This document shows, in pieces, positions 45,536 through 57,924 of a DNA stretch of 64,000 nucleotides. The stretch is from Oncomelania hupensis (Eukaryota; Mollusca; Gastropoda; Littorinimorpha; Pomatiopsidae): NCBI GenBank assembly GCA_036898135.1, contig CM072515.1, forward strand, positions 69,183,067 through 69,247,066, in the 5' to 3' direction. Position 1 is the first letter of the stretch. The number at the start of each line of letters is the position of its first letter. Position numbers and translations under genes: made by a program. Below the pieces are notes generated by a model. It made no database searches. It was not told where the DNA came from and was given only the letters and a program-made list of their open reading frames with translations.

Positions 45536-46196
45536 ACAAGATAAGGATTCGTCATTTTTACTTTATTCGTCATTCAATAAGCCTACCAAGAACCAAAAGC
45601 GTTACATTAACCCATTGTCTGTACAAATCAATATCGGACTCGTTCCCCTACTTTTCATACTTTAATTTATTCACCGTATATTGATCTTAATGTTATTCGT
45701 TTCCTGCATATTTGTTGTACATTTTTCTGGTTCCATGTGCGTTTGTAAATGTATCATGTGGCAAACTAAAGTCTGTTAGCTGTTATCTGTTTTGCATGGC
45801 CGCAAATAACTTTAACAATATAATATTTTGGACGAATAACATTTATTATGTCTTGTGTGTTAAGGGAACGCAATAGTGAAAAGCGGTATGCCGAACACTG
45901 GATGTAATATGCCCTACTGTTTAACAGCAAGTTTAAGTTTATATCCACGTCTCGTGCAGTTAAGTCCTGATGCTCCTAACAGAGTAAGGCGCTGGAGGAG
46001 TACGATAAGATTTGCCGTACGTTGGCGCGGACAACGGCGATACATCACTTATTTTTCCCCTCCGCGTCGTCAATTTGTATCACTATCAGGCACACTCCGC
46101 TAATAATAACTCCAGACAAAACCTGGTGCTTCTGGTCTAATTTACGGTCAAAGGTTGCCAGTTGCTGATTTGGTCGGTCGCGAGGTTGAGTTGTAT

Positions 46197-46486
46197 ACTA
46201 TCCTATCCTATCCCGTAACTCGATAGTCTCCACAGATGACCGTTTTACCAGCGTACTCCATCTTTCTCTGTCCTCAGCAGCCCTCATGGCCTCGCTCAGT
46301 GTCAGGCCAGTCCATTCTCGAATGTTGTCCTCCCACCTCTTTTCTCTGTCTCCCTCTTCTTCTGCCTCTTTGCACTGTGCCTTGTAGGATGGTCTTTGCA
46401 AGGCCTGAAGCTCTGGAGACGTGGCCCTACCATCGTAGTAGTTTTCGTTTCTTCACCACTGTGAGCATGACATCGTGTTATCCAAT
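46197..46486 (-). mobile_element. RTE-like LINE 3' fragment, 290 bp
   Basis: Plus-strand TATCC repeats at the left are the tail. Carries the reverse complement of the C-terminal coding part. GTTGTAT at 46190-46196 and 46487-46493 is a probable target duplication. Confidence 0.88.
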
Positions 46487-46609
46487 GTTGTATGGATTGC
46501 TGTAATGATATCGCGTATCTTTTCAAAACAAACACATGGAAAAACAAACTAACATCGGGGTTCTTTAAAATCGTAGCATGTTGTCCATTGTTCTGCATAG
46601 TCAATGGAC

Positions 46610-46695
46610 TTGAGGTAAATACTAGCCTTTTATCCGACAGCGCCTTGAGCAGCTCTTGAGCTGAACAATTGCTATATGAACAATAAATTAAAGAA
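46610..46695 (+). mobile_element. SINE family 1 tail fragment
   Basis: AGCGCCTTGAGCAGCTCTTG followed by GCTATATGAACAATAAATTA matches the family-1 3' end. Confidence 0.75.
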
Positions 46696-46855
46696 AGAAA
46701 GGAACGTTCGCTGATTGTTGTCTTTTTTTAATTAAATGATAAGGCGAAATAAATAAAGAAGTCTCATATAACTACTACGAGTATAGGGCAGAATACAAAG
46801 CATAGACAACAGTGCTATATTTAACTCGCCCGCTGGACTAGCAGTCACCCAGCCG

Positions 46856-46856
<1 letters not shown>

Positions 46857-46922
<66 letters not shown>
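46857..46922. repeat. (ATT)n microsatellite
   Basis: Perfect ATT repeat joined to a SINE tail. Confidence 0.96.
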
Positions 46923-47245
46923 CATCATCGAGGATTTTTATAGCGCACATATCTCGCCGTACTTGAGAAGACTCAAGGCGCTGGCCGATACAAGATCTAA
47001 CTCAAGCCGCCCGAGGCGCCAACTTGCAGCCTTTGGGCGCATCGTAATAACGCTCCGAACAACTGAGCACAATCCTGGGCAGCCAGGGATGGGGGAGAAG
47101 GACCTAGGTGCATGCTGGGTGTGTTCTTGTCACCGGCACTCACCCGTTTAGGACATGAGCGTCAGGATCTTTAAAGTCCGTTATGATGGAATGTATGCGA
47201 CACAGACTAGACCACGGTTTATACTCTCATCAGAAGGAGTATAGT
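46923..47245 (-). mobile_element. SINE family 1, copy lacking the tRNA head
   Basis: Strong similarity to 11524-11968 from the tail (ACTCAAGGCGCTGGCCGATA) to CGGTTTATACTCTCATC, then it stops before the tRNA-like head. Unusual first 50 bp: TAGCGCACATATCTCGCC replaces the typical tail. Confidence 0.85.
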
Positions 47246-47684
47246 AGCGGTATAGTCCGCCAAAATTAATGTTCACTAACCTTCACACACAAACACACAC
47301 CGAGTAACTGAAGTTTTGGCTGCACATGATGAAAACAGCGGATGTTTCAATGAAATTTGTCAGAAGTGGTCCTTTTCGTCAGAAGGGGAGAAAAGAGTGA
47401 GAGGAAACGAAGGTCTACAGTCACACGAGTGAGCTGCAATTTCTAGTTTGTCTGCGCGAATGTTGTACTTGCCATTGACCACCACGGGAATACTTTCAAG
47501 AACCCTTGTATAGATGCACCTTTAACATAAAATACAGCACCAAGAAGAGCATTATCACTGTAATTGTTCAATTGCGATTGATATCGGTACATTGGCCTTT
47601 GGCCACTTTACACCCACGGAGTATCCTGGTTATTACGTGACCTTATGCATAGATAAACGGGAAGCTTCTAAGTAAGCTGTGTTA

Positions 47685-49592
47685 GGGCGCGTCCACATGA
47701 CAAGCTTCGAGCGAAGCTTTGAGCTGCGCTTCAGCTGCGCTGCGAAAAGTCTAACTAGAATTACTGTAGAAGCGTCCACACCACGAGCGGTAGCCGCGCG
47801 GCTATTGCTAGCTTCGAGCAGCGGTAATGTTCTGGGCATTTATCGACGCTCGAACCTCAAGCGGTGGTTTTGGGTCCTTGACCTTGATTGGTTTTGTGTC
47901 CTTGGCCTTGAATCAGTCTTCTTACCACCCTTCGCTTACGGAATCAGAGAACTACAAAATAAGAGATTGTGGCAGAAAAAAACAAAAAGATTTTCGAACA
48001 GGGAGGTTTGAGCAAAGCTGTTTCAGGAGGTGCCTAAAATGGCAAGGCACTCAAGTTAGTGATTGAGTGAAGATGGTTATAAATTTTATAATAAAATGAC
48101 CAATTGCTCTTTTCGTATAGTATAGGCCTAATTGACAAAATTGCAGCTTTATCATTTGTGCAGTCGCCATTGAAAAATAATAGTACCCAGTAAGTGCTTT
48201 TTTTTCTTTTATTATGTTTTAACACAATTTGTTGCAAATAAAATACAGATCTAGATCTATTAAGCGAATTCACATTTGATGTTTTCACTCAGATTTAGAA
48301 CCGTGCTTATAGTCCCAAATTCAACCTAGATTTAGATCTGGATTTTATACATAAAAAATAAATAAAAGGGCTATGATGGTAAATTAATTATCAATGAACA
48401 CTTATGATGTAGATATTGTGTGTTTGATGCCAGCCAATAAAAGTTTACAAAAATATATAGTTAAAGTTTTAACTTGGGTTTATTTCTTTGTAGCTTTGTA
48501 GGGGTGGGGGGGGGGGGTGGGGGAAAAACAAGAGAGAGAAAAGGGGAAGGCTGAACAGTAAATGACCAACATTTGGGTGGAGTGCATGATTGCAGGTCCA
48601 TCTTTTTTAAATCTGCATTCTTTGTTTTATTTTTTTTAATAGTACATTCCATGTTGATCTTAAAAGTGACCAACTTTAGATTTAAAATCACAAGCTTTGT
48701 GACGTATATGAACAAGGGAAAACTAAAGTCACGAGAGTCTCATCCTTCATTATCACTGCCGTCAGTTAGTTCAGCAAAGTTGTATTAACTGTAGCTTTCC
48801 TGCCAGTTCACTGCACCAACCCTGACAAAATACTCAACCAGCTGTTCTCTCACCCGCTAAGTATTGTCCAGGACGACCTGAGTAACACCCCATCCGTCTG
48901 TCCTGTTCGCCACGGACTTGAGTATCATCCCAGATCTCCGTGTCTTTTTTTATATCAGCGCTTTCATGATGGATGACTGCATTGTGCAAGGCAACAGTGC
49001 TAGCACAATGTTGTCAGCAGTGGTCACGTTGTGCAGATTGCTGTTTCCAGCACTTACCATTTTCCAGCAAGCACTACAAACCCGCATTCTACACAACGGC
49101 TTGCCATGGCGATAATTGAAGATGATATCGACTGTGTTGATGCGTGTTATTAGGTATGGCTTGGGCGATAGGCTGGGTTACCTACCAAAAAAAAAAGGAA
49201 AGGTGAATGTTGGAATTTGGTAGTGGGACATATTTACTGTATTCCCTTCAAGGCAGAGTTTCATCTTAAACCTGGATAATATGCCATCACTCTCTTTCCC
49301 GTAGGCTCCAACTTCAACAGAAATAAATTTTAGTTGCGGGTCTGCGATGCCTTGCAAAACCACAGATAATAAACTTCTGAACGACAGCTAGCATCACGCT
49401 AGCAGGCAGCTAGCTGTAACAGCTTGTCATGTGGCCACCCAAGCTGTCACCGAGCGTACAGCTAGCAGTGCAGCTAGCTTGCCGCTAGCTTTTTGACGCT
49501 TTTGGTGTGGCCACCCACCGCTCAAAGCTCAAAGCTCGTCCAACGCTACGCCACCGCTAGCTCAAAGCGCAGCTCGTCATGTGGACGCGCCC
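47685..49592 (-). mobile_element. PIF/Harbinger-type DNA transposon, internally decayed
   Basis: A 1908 bp element with perfect 17 bp inverted ends GGGCGCGTCCACATGAC (47685-47701 and 49576-49592) and TTA on both sides (47682-47684 and 49593-49595), the 3 bp duplication of PIF/Harbinger. Subterminal sequence is full of AGCTAGC/AAGCTC units. A decayed transposase part lies on the minus strand at 48785-49400. Confidence 0.88.
48785..49400 (-). pseudogene. Harbinger-type transposase C-terminal half
   Basis: Minus-strand text in order: VLQGIADPQLKFISVEVGAY with a following KESDG, then a VG-NP-AYRP segment at the place of the usual V-G-D-x-A-[FY]-P block (second catalytic Asp lost), KPYLITR, FNYRHGKPLCRMRV at the place of the FNYRLSRAR..VE block (catalytic Glu lost), IVLA, VALHN, and VREQLVEYFVRVGAVNWQ, the usual C-terminal signature. 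At least three frameshifts or stops. The N-terminal half with the first catalytic Asp is not seen, so it is inactive. Confidence 0.78.
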
Positions 49593-49595
49593 TTA

Positions 49596-51180
49596 AGGTT
49601 TACCCTGAGTAATAGTTCAATTGCCCCGTCCCCTCTTTTTCTTTGATGGCTGGAGTAATAGGTCTTTGTCTCCCGTGATCTTTGAAGACTTTCAGGGCGG
49701 CAGCTGTGCCGACAATGAGACCAGGACACTCTTCCAGCCTGCAGGAAGACCATACAGTTACGTTTATGGTAATGGTAGAATGTTTTTCTCGTCCATTGCG
49801 ACGTCCTTGGCTAGTATGCCCTCGCATTGGTTAGAGTTGTGGTACTTCAGTCACCATGTGTATGGCGAAGGTGGACATCTCTTTTAGTGCTGACTTTGAC
49901 ATTGGTTTTCATCACCGCGAGAAGTAGAGAAGCTTGAATTATCCCCTTCCATAATAGGCAACTTCCTCCTCCCTCATAAATGCATTTTACCGGAACTCCC
50001 TTAACCCACAACTTCTCTACCCCCACCTTTAAAACCCCGGCTCCTACATGACACTTTCTATTAGTGATACTTAAGTAAACTTAACAAAATGTTGTGTTTT
50101 TTTTAACTTTCTCTTGCAGCTTTGCATTTTCAGTTAAAGCCATAGTGCAGTTAGGAATAATGTTACCTAACTGCGTATAAATCTTATTGCTGATCTGCTC
50201 CCATCGACCCACCCCTCCTCTCAGGCCCCTTTGGCCCTCACTCCAACCCACCCCAACTTCCACCTGTTGCGTACCCAAGAGGCCTGACATAGATTTTCCA
50301 GTGATGGCGAATCCTCATTGTCTTGCTTCACGTCACTTCTGATAATCGCCATTGAAAGTTTAGAGTTTTGAATAGTCTCGAGACTCTTTCGATCACGTGA
50401 AATCTGTGTTTTTGTTTCATGGCAGCTGAATCTGAAGTTCGTTTGCTCTGAAATAGTTATCATATAAATTGTAATCGTTAAAGTTCGTTGTCGTAATTCT
50501 GGCCATTTTTGGTCGATGACATTGAAAATTGTTGTCAGCCGGATCGCTGAGAGCCAGGAAAATAACACTGCGAAGGAGAGTAAAGCTGAAACTGAGAAAA
50601 GAGAGGTCCTTAAATCCAACCGTTTATGTCCCTCCCACTCCAATTTTCCCTATGGCCAAATAGGTTCTGTTACCTTTTACCTATAATATATAGGCTAAAC
50701 GTACACGTAGGTTGGACTAAAATGACCAGGATGCCGCTCTGGACAGACAATTGATGGGTCTTGGAGCGTGCGCAGTGGCGAGCGCCTTGCTGGAGAACAA
50801 CGGAGTGTTATGATGGATTGTTTCGTCGCCTGTATCGGCCTCTCGTCCTCAGCCAAGTGGATGGCTGCCCATAATTGGACTCTTACACTGTATCTTTTGA
50901 CTACTATGACGTTCTTAAAGTCCCTCCTCGTCTGTGTTGTTGAGTATGGGAGTGGAGGGATGGAGGTGATGGCGGTTGTGAGTGTGTTTTTGTCGAAATT
51001 TCTTAACCATTTGTCAGTGTGTGAGTGTGAGTGTCTGTGTGTGTGTGTGTGTGTTTGTGTGTGTGGCACGCGCGCATGTGAGTGAGTACCTCTCTCCCTC
51101 TCGCGCACACCCTTTGACAACTTATTCAGAAATTTCGATAAAACATTATCGTACAACGCATCCTCTTCATTATTGACTCG
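49596..51180. other. Interval without recognisable gene
   Basis: No recognised domain. A 140-codon minus-strand open stretch (50221-50643) has a hydrophobic segment (FSVSALLSFAVLFSWLSAI) but begins at TTG and has no homology I recognise. Confidence 0.45.
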
Positions 51181-51189
51181 TTCACTTAA

Positions 51190-51192
<3 letters not shown>

Positions 51193-51255
<63 letters not shown>

Positions 51256-51285
51256 TCTCTCTCTCCCTCTCTCTCTCTACCCCCT
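51193..51285. repeat. (CT)n microsatellite
   Basis: About 90 bp CT repeat with a few CC breaks. Confidence 0.97.
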
Positions 51286-51550
51286 TCCTCACACTCACTC
51301 ATTCTCTCTTTGTCCGCCTCCCCCCCCCCCCTCTTTGTTTCTCTCTAACTTGTTCCATACTCTTCCTTCCTCTTTATATCACCATTTCATGGTGGTTTTG
51401 GAGTTGGCGTGGCCGTGTGTCCAGCAGGGAGTAAAACCATATATATTAACTTTAATGTACGGGATAAATCGTAATATGATCCGTCACCATTCTGTGTTAG
51501 TGTAGTGGTGAGTGAATGTGGGCGTGTTTTGGAGTGTGTGGTAATTAGTC

Positions 51551-52037
51551 CTATCCTATCCTATCCTATCCTATCCTATCCTGTCCCGTAACCCGGAGGT
51601 CGTAGGGGCACCACAGATGATCGTTTAACCAGCATACTCCATCTTTCTCTGTCCTCAGCAGCCCTGATGGCTTCGCTCAGTGTCAAACCAGTCCATTCTC
51701 GAATGTTGTCCTCCCACCTCTTTTTCGGTCTCCCTCTTCTTATACCTCCTTGCACTGTGCCTTGCAGAATGGTCTTTGCAAGGCCTGATGATCTGGTGAC
51801 GTGGCCATACTATCGGAGTTTCCGTTTCTTCACCACTGTGAGCAGGTCATCGTGTTGTCCAATGGCTTGCGTGATGGTCTGTCGGACTTCGTCGTTGGTG
51901 ATGTGCTGGGTATAGGAAATGCCCAGAAGTCATCTGTAGCACATCTCCATGCTTTGTATTCTTCGTTGTAGATCTGCTGTGAGGGTCCATGTTTCGCAAG
52001 CGTATAGGAAGATGGAGATGACAAGGGAGCGCAGCAG
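51551..52037 (-). mobile_element. RTE-like LINE 3' fragment, 487 bp
   Basis: TATCC repeats at the left form the tail. The coding remainder is the same C-terminal segment as 29845-30329. Perfect 12 bp duplication TGGTAATTAGTC at 51539-51550 and 52038-52049. Its 5' break lies within ~7 bases of that of the 29.8 kb copy. Confidence 0.93.
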
Positions 52038-52280
52038 TGGTAATTAGTCTTTATTGTAAAAAAAAAGAAAAAAAAAGGTCTCATGATATTCAATGTTTTC
52101 TTAAAAAAAATGTTTTTATTGTTGATGTATTTTATCTGAACATGTTTGTGTAGTGTATCTTTCCTCGCTTTCTTTTAAAATTATAGTTTGAAAGTTTCTT
52201 ATTTTATGTACATTTTAAAGGCTTTTACTGCCTAAATAGTTTATGTCTTTGGCACATTCAAATAAAATGACTACTACAGT

Positions 52281-52281
52281 T

Positions 52282-52327
<46 letters not shown>

Positions 52328-52350
52328 TGTGTGCGCGTGTGTGTGTGTTA
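52281..52350. repeat. (TG)n microsatellite
   Basis: Interrupted TG repeat. Confidence 0.96.
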
Positions 52351-52439
52351 TGATTTCGTTGGAAAGACAGATTTAAAAAAAAAATTCTTAGCGTTGGTGT
52401 GATTCAGCTTTACCCTGACGAAGCAAGAGTGAGTGAGTG

Positions 52440-52480
52440 AGTTAGTCATTGCTTATAGGGTCCAGCGGGAAACGTGGAAT
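52440..52480 (-). mobile_element. Possible R-700 tail fragment
   Basis: GTTAGTCATTGCTTATAGGG then TCCAGCGG resembles the reverse complement of the old-subfamily R-700 tail. No clear duplication. Confidence 0.4.
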
Positions 52481-52559
52481 GATGGGCCGCTATGATGAAC
52501 TATATTCAGGCAAAGCAAATATCCCAATCGTGTCAGCCAATTTTTACATACAGCGCAAA

Positions 52560-53060
52560 AGAGTGTTTAGAAAATGATGAAGCACATTGACCCTGACCTT
52601 TGATAAAGTCAAAATACGAATGATCGAATTCGTAGCAGTACTTAAAGTATCCGCGAAATAAAACTGAGGAATATCGGTTCAGTTATTCTTGAGATAAGGC
52701 AAAAAGTGTTTTCTGAACAAAAAATGTGACGGACCGACGGACTGACCGACAACCGGCCAGCTGTTGACAGGATGGCCCATGATTTGAGTTACACGTATCC
52801 CAAAACTCACACAAAAATCGCTTCAGCCATTTTTGAGATATTGAACAAAACGTGGTTAGCCACAAATAGACTACAGCCAACTTTGCCTTTGCATTAGAGG
52901 AACTATGACGGCACAGGAGACAGGACACTAACCTAGGTAAGGTTCCTATGAGGTTTTATCAAAATCCGTCCAGGCGTTCTTGAGATATGGTTTCCAACGG
53001 ACGGAACGGACCGACAGACTGACCGACATTTGGCTCGTTTTGATTCCCGACCATTTCAAA
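52560..53060. repeat. Dispersed repeat with GACGGACCGAC motifs
   Basis: Two similar segments, each with TTCTTGAGATA or TTTGAGATA followed by ACGGACCGACNGACTGACCG (near 52735 and 53005), and a partial one between. Class unknown. Confidence 0.5.
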
Positions 53061-53101
53061 GTATTTCTAGATAAGTGTGAAAATACAAACAATCAATTCA
53101 A

Positions 53102-53160
53102 TGTGTGTGTTTGTGTGCGTGCGTGTGTGTGTGTGTGTGTGTGCGTGCGTGCGTGCATGC
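53102..53160. repeat. (TG)n-type microsatellite
   Basis: TG/CG repeat. Confidence 0.95.
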
Positions 53161-53399
53161 ATATGCAGTTCTATGTCTAAGTGTCGACTTTCTGCCTTGA
53201 CATCAATCACAAATAACGAACGGTGATGCCCGGCACTGGCCTTGGCTTCAGTGTGATATCGATGGCAGTTGGGTTTTGACCTTCTGGGGGTGGGTGGGCG
53301 GACATTGTTCACAGCTTTAATGGAACAATAATCACTGCCCAGGCCCGTCATCCTCTCCCTTCCCCTCCCGCTCTACCACTGTGCTACAGCGGTAAGACA

Positions 53400-54225
53400 A
53401 ATACTTGCCTTGAAAAAAAAAATGAAATGAAATTTAAAAAAAGAACAGATTAAGGACAGCCATCTTTCACACCAGTAAAATGGCCGCTAAACCCGGATCA
53501 CGCGATTGTTGATGCACATCCCTAAAAAAATAATGCGGAAAACATTAAAAAAACAATTCAAGTTAGTAAGTTTCAAAGGTCGCTGCTAAAACAAGAAAAT
53601 CCTGTTAAGTAGCACAATGTCCCCAAATCGGTTTATAGAGGTTTGTTATTTGTGTGTTGTATTTAAAAAAAATTATTTGAATTATTATTTGTTGTTATTG
53701 TGTTTTTTCTCTCGAAAAATTACATCCAAGTTTTCAAACAATTAGAAATCTTAGCAGTTTCTTTATTCCGCAGAGATAAGAGGCATGTATGGCTTTGGCC
53801 GAAATGAGGAACACATCAAGGAATTCAACGGGAATATGTTAAAGTTCCTCTAAGGTTGAAATCGGAAATGCGAAATCAACAATAAAACAACAAAAGAAAA
53901 ACAACAATAACAATTCTACAATATGCTAAGATATTACCATTTATTTACACATTGATGCATTTTTAGGTGTCTAATTATTTGTTCATTACCATTTTCCAAA
54001 CTTTTTACCCTATTATTATGTTCTTCTTTGGTTAGACTGCATAATGTAAACATTATTTTTAAAAAGGAAATCTGACTCACTTTAAGTTACGAGCATCTGC
54101 GCGAACAGGGACGAAATTCTCCTTCCTTTTCTTCCTCTTCCTCCTGCTCTTTCCTTCCTCCTCCTTCTCTTCTTCTTCTTCTTCTCTTTTCCAACAATCT
54201 TTCTGTGATAGAATTTCTGAACTCT
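53400..54225. other. Interval without recognisable gene
   Basis: AT-rich, then a pyrimidine-rich tract near 54120-54190. Nothing coding recognised. Confidence 0.5.
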
Positions 54226-54229
54226 CTTT

Positions 54230-55908
54230 GAACCTATTTTAATTGACATGCGAGCTTGATCCCATCCCTACCTCACTTTTCAAAGATTGTATCACTGACC
54301 TCCTCCCAGCCATCACCAACAAAGTGAACTCTTCCTTGCAATCTGGTTATGTTCCCTCCTGTTTCAAGTCTGCTATCGTGCGCCCACTAATAAAGAAAAT
54401 AATCAAACCTTGATCCAGAAGATTTGAAGAACTACCGCACTGTTTCTAATCTCCCTTTCCTATCCAAACTCCTGGAAAAGATTGTCCTCAACCATGGTCT
54501 CTCATCCAACAACTTGTTCTGCCCAATCCAGTCTGCTTACCGTACTGACCACTTTACTGAATCAGCTCATCGTGAAAGACCTCTGCCACTGACTCTGGTA
54601 AAATCTCTTTGTTGATCCTTCGTGATCTCTCAGCCGCTTTTAACAATATCGATCACTCCATCCTCCTTCAGCGCCATAAGAACTCTTTTGGAATAAAGGA
54701 CTGTGCCCTAAGCTGGTTCCATTCTTACCTTCCTGGTCGTTTCCAATCTGTCTGCTTCGACAACTACATTTCTGAACCGTCCAGACTTGTTTTCGGTATT
54801 TTACCGGGGTCAGTTCTAGGCCCTGTGCTATTCACCCTTTACACATTTCCTCTTTCAAACATCATCCAAAACCATAACACTTTCCACCATTTCTACGTAA
54901 ACGATACACAGCTCAAAACAGTGACACTCCCCAAAACCTTCCATCTATTCTGACCAAAACTTCTGACTGCTTTGAAAACATTTTTGACTGGATGACTGCC
55001 AACAAGCTCCAGCTCAATGCTAACAAACCTGAAGTTATGCTCACGGGTACCAAACACAAACCTTCTTCTCCTGTAGACACTGTCACTCTTGGCCAAACCA
55101 TTATCCTATTTCATCTTCTGTCAAAAACCTTGGCGTCATCCTTGTCAACACCATCTCCATGTCAGAATTCATCCGCAAAACCTCTCAAACATGCAACTTT
55201 GAGCTCCGTAGAATAGGCCTTGCTCGCAAGCATCTGACCACTGACCAAACACATTTTCTCTGTTGTCCTGTCACGATTAGACTACTGTAACTCTCTTCTG
55301 GCTGGACTTCCTTCCTCTTCTGTTCATCTGCTCCAAGGTGTTCAGAACTCAGCTGCTCGTATGGTTCTAAACAAAACAAACAAACAAAAAAAAAACCACT
55401 GGTCATTTCACATCACTCTTACATTTTTTCCACGGCTTCCTGTATCTCAGAGGATTACCTACAAAATCTGTACTTTTTGCTAAAGTGCTCGTCTCATTCT
55501 CAAAATGAAAAAATCGGATTATATCGCACCTCCCTGACATTCTCTCCACTGGCATCCTGTATCTTAGAGGATTATGTTCAAAATCTGTACTTTCTGTTAC
55601 AAGCGCGTCGAAGGAATAGCCCCTTCCTACCTCACCTAGAACACGAACTTCTACAAGCCATCTAGAAATCTTCGTTCTTCCTCTGACACCCTCATACTAC
55701 AAATACCCCGCTACAAACTCTCCTTTGCAGGCTGTCGATCCTTCTCAGTGATTGGTCCTTCAACTTGGAACTCTCTTCCTCTCTATCTTCGCAGCTCTCC
55801 GAACATAGCCACTTCTTTTCTTTTGTATTTCGATGTTAAAGTTAAGTATAAATGCGTGAGAACTGCGCCTTGAACTGATGTCATTAGGAAAAAGCGCTAT
55901 ATAAATAC

Positions 55909-55999
<91 letters not shown>

Positions 56000-56005
56000 G
56001 TATGG
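54230..56005 (+). pseudogene. L2-type LINE, reverse transcriptase to 3' tail, decayed
   Basis: Reads DPIPTSLFKDCITDLLPAIT, SSLQSGYVPSCFKSAIVRPL, then LKNYRTVSNLPFLSKLLEKI, DLSAAFNNIDHSILLQRHKN (RT motif), GSVLGPVLFTLYTFPLSNII, and FYVNDTQL where the catalytic F-A-D-D has become Y-V-N-D. It continues with DWMTANKLQLNANKPEV and KNLGVIL, then decays. The 3' end has GCGCTATATAAATACTTTTA and an ATT repeat (55912-56000). Frameshifts and loss of a catalytic Asp show it is inactive. Confidence 0.83.
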
Positions 56006-56099
56006 CGCCGGTCTTGATAAAACAGTTGATGTTCACCGCTTGTTTTAATTTTTCTACTTTCATTCAAATGTGTCGACATATTTCTCAAATGGCATTTTC

Positions 56100-56665
56100 C
56101 CCCCGTGGGGGTGCCTGAGGTTTCTGTATAAATAGTATCCCCAATTTCTGGAAATGCAGTTTTATAAATTCCCATTGTCGGTGTCTTTCTCCCTTGTAAT
56201 TTCTCATTCCTACTCTGTTATATCAATCTACTTACTATATATCTTCTTCGCTAGACCAGTCACCTACCTTTTCTTCTTGAAAACTTCCAAAACTCCTCAT
56301 TTGTGTACGAGGCCTGTTGGGTCAGATTGGGAATATTGGACGCTTTCTGCCTAACGGTCACTAAGGATTCCTATGATATTATTATTTAGCAATGTAGGCA
56401 TTTTATATGTATGTGTTTTGTTGATATTTGATAATGATATTTATATTATATATATTTTTTTAAATGGGGAATCGATAAATTAGAGTATAGCCTTAGCGTC
56501 CCCTGCGAGGAATGCCTTTACCGAGTTTCAGCAGATCTTTAGATCTTTTATACAGATCAGGGGGTGAGTCATCTTTCATCGAAGTTGTGGTCCTGATTTT
56601 GTGGTCCTGACTCGGCTTTTTGCAGTCCGATGGTCCCTATAAGCAGTGAATAACTAACTAACTAA
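56100..56665 (+). mobile_element. R-700 retroposon, old copy with ACTA tail
   Basis: CCCCCGTGGGGGTGCC, then TTTCTGTATAAATAGTATCC, TTGGACGCTTTCTGCC, GCAGATCTTT and a tail of ACTA repeats. Diverged from the CAAT-tailed copies; pairs with 1700-2247. Confidence 0.72.
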
Positions 56666-56887
56666 AGGGCAATTCTGGCTGGGTGAATAGAATCGATTGT
56701 TCTTGTAATACATACTTGCCTACCGGCTCAAAAAAACAGGCTTATTACTTAGGACGCTGCCGCCGCGTCGAAATAAAGCCTGCTGACAATAGGTTGCTGA
56801 TGTCGAGATTGAACCAAGGTCGCCCTTAACGCATATTTGCTTCCATCTGGAGCACTGCATACAGCCGTGGGCCACTGAGTCACCCCT

Positions 56888-56895
56888 GCATGGCT

Positions 56896-56974
<79 letters not shown>

Positions 56975-56975
56975 G
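56888..56975. repeat. (CTA)n microsatellite
   Basis: Perfect CTA repeat. Confidence 0.97.
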
Positions 56976-57350
56976 ATGATGATACATCGAGTTATATAGC
57001 GCACGTATCGCCCACAAAAAAGAATGATTCGCCAGAATTTAATGCAGATTATTGTGTAGAATAAGGAGAAAAAACTATTTTATAAAAATGTTCTTGATAG
57101 CGCAACAGCGATGACAGTTTCGCGTGACCTCAGCGATTTAAAAAAAAGTGAATCCAATAAGACGGATTTTTTTTAAAATAATGGAATTGCATCACGAAAT
57201 TGCAGTTTTTGTTCTCCAAGGACTTATCCTAGTTCCTGAACAAAAGATTACTTACGTAAGGCAGAGAAGATTGGATTGGAACACAATTTTTGTTATACAA
57301 GGGAGATTCAGTTTAGTTGTTTTATGTCTTTTTCGTTCAAATCATAAGAT

Positions 57351-57786
57351 TATTTATTATTTATTTAATCGTTCTTATATAGCGCTTTACCAGCTCAAGA
57401 GCTGCTCAAGGCGCTGGCCAATACAGGATCTAACTCAAGCCGCCCGAGACGCCCACCCGCAGCCTTTGGGCGCATGGTCTGACGCCCGTACAACTGAGCA
57501 CAATCCTGGGCAGCTAGGGATGGGGGAGAAGGACCTAAGTGCATGCTGGGTGTGTTCTTGTCACCGGCACTCACCCGTCTAGGACATGAGCGTCAGGATC
57601 TTTAAAGTCCGTTATGATAGAATGTATGCGACACAGACTAGACCTCGGTTTATACTCTCATCAGAAGGAGTAGGGAACGGGAGTAAAGTGTCTTTCCCAA
57701 GGACACAACACAATGCCCCGGACTGGGCTCGAACCCGGGACCTTCAGATCCGCAAGCCAAAGCTCTACCATTAGGCCATCGCGCCT
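57351..57786 (-). mobile_element. SINE family 1, full copy
   Basis: Nearly the same sequence as 11524-11968 from tail (AGCGCTTTACCAGCTCAAGA) to head (A box TGGCCTAATGGTAG, B box GGTTCGAGCC in reverse complement). Confidence 0.92.
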
Positions 57787-57924
57787 CCCTAAGACAAATG
57801 ATAATGATAAGTCTGTGGGAAAAAAGTCAACAAAACAAATTAATATGTAAACCAAATATTTAAAACACAACCAATAATTTAACTAATATGTTCGACTCAT
57901 CGGCTAAAATATTCTAACATTTAT

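Noticed and set aside
50221..50643. 140-codon minus-strand frame with hydrophobic segment
   Set aside because: Begins at TTG, first in-frame ATG is far inside, no recognised family, no splice or promoter support.
52990..53040. Possible operator or hormone-response cluster (GACGGACCGAC...)
   Set aside because: The motif recurs in several places as part of dispersed repeats and is not linked to any gene.
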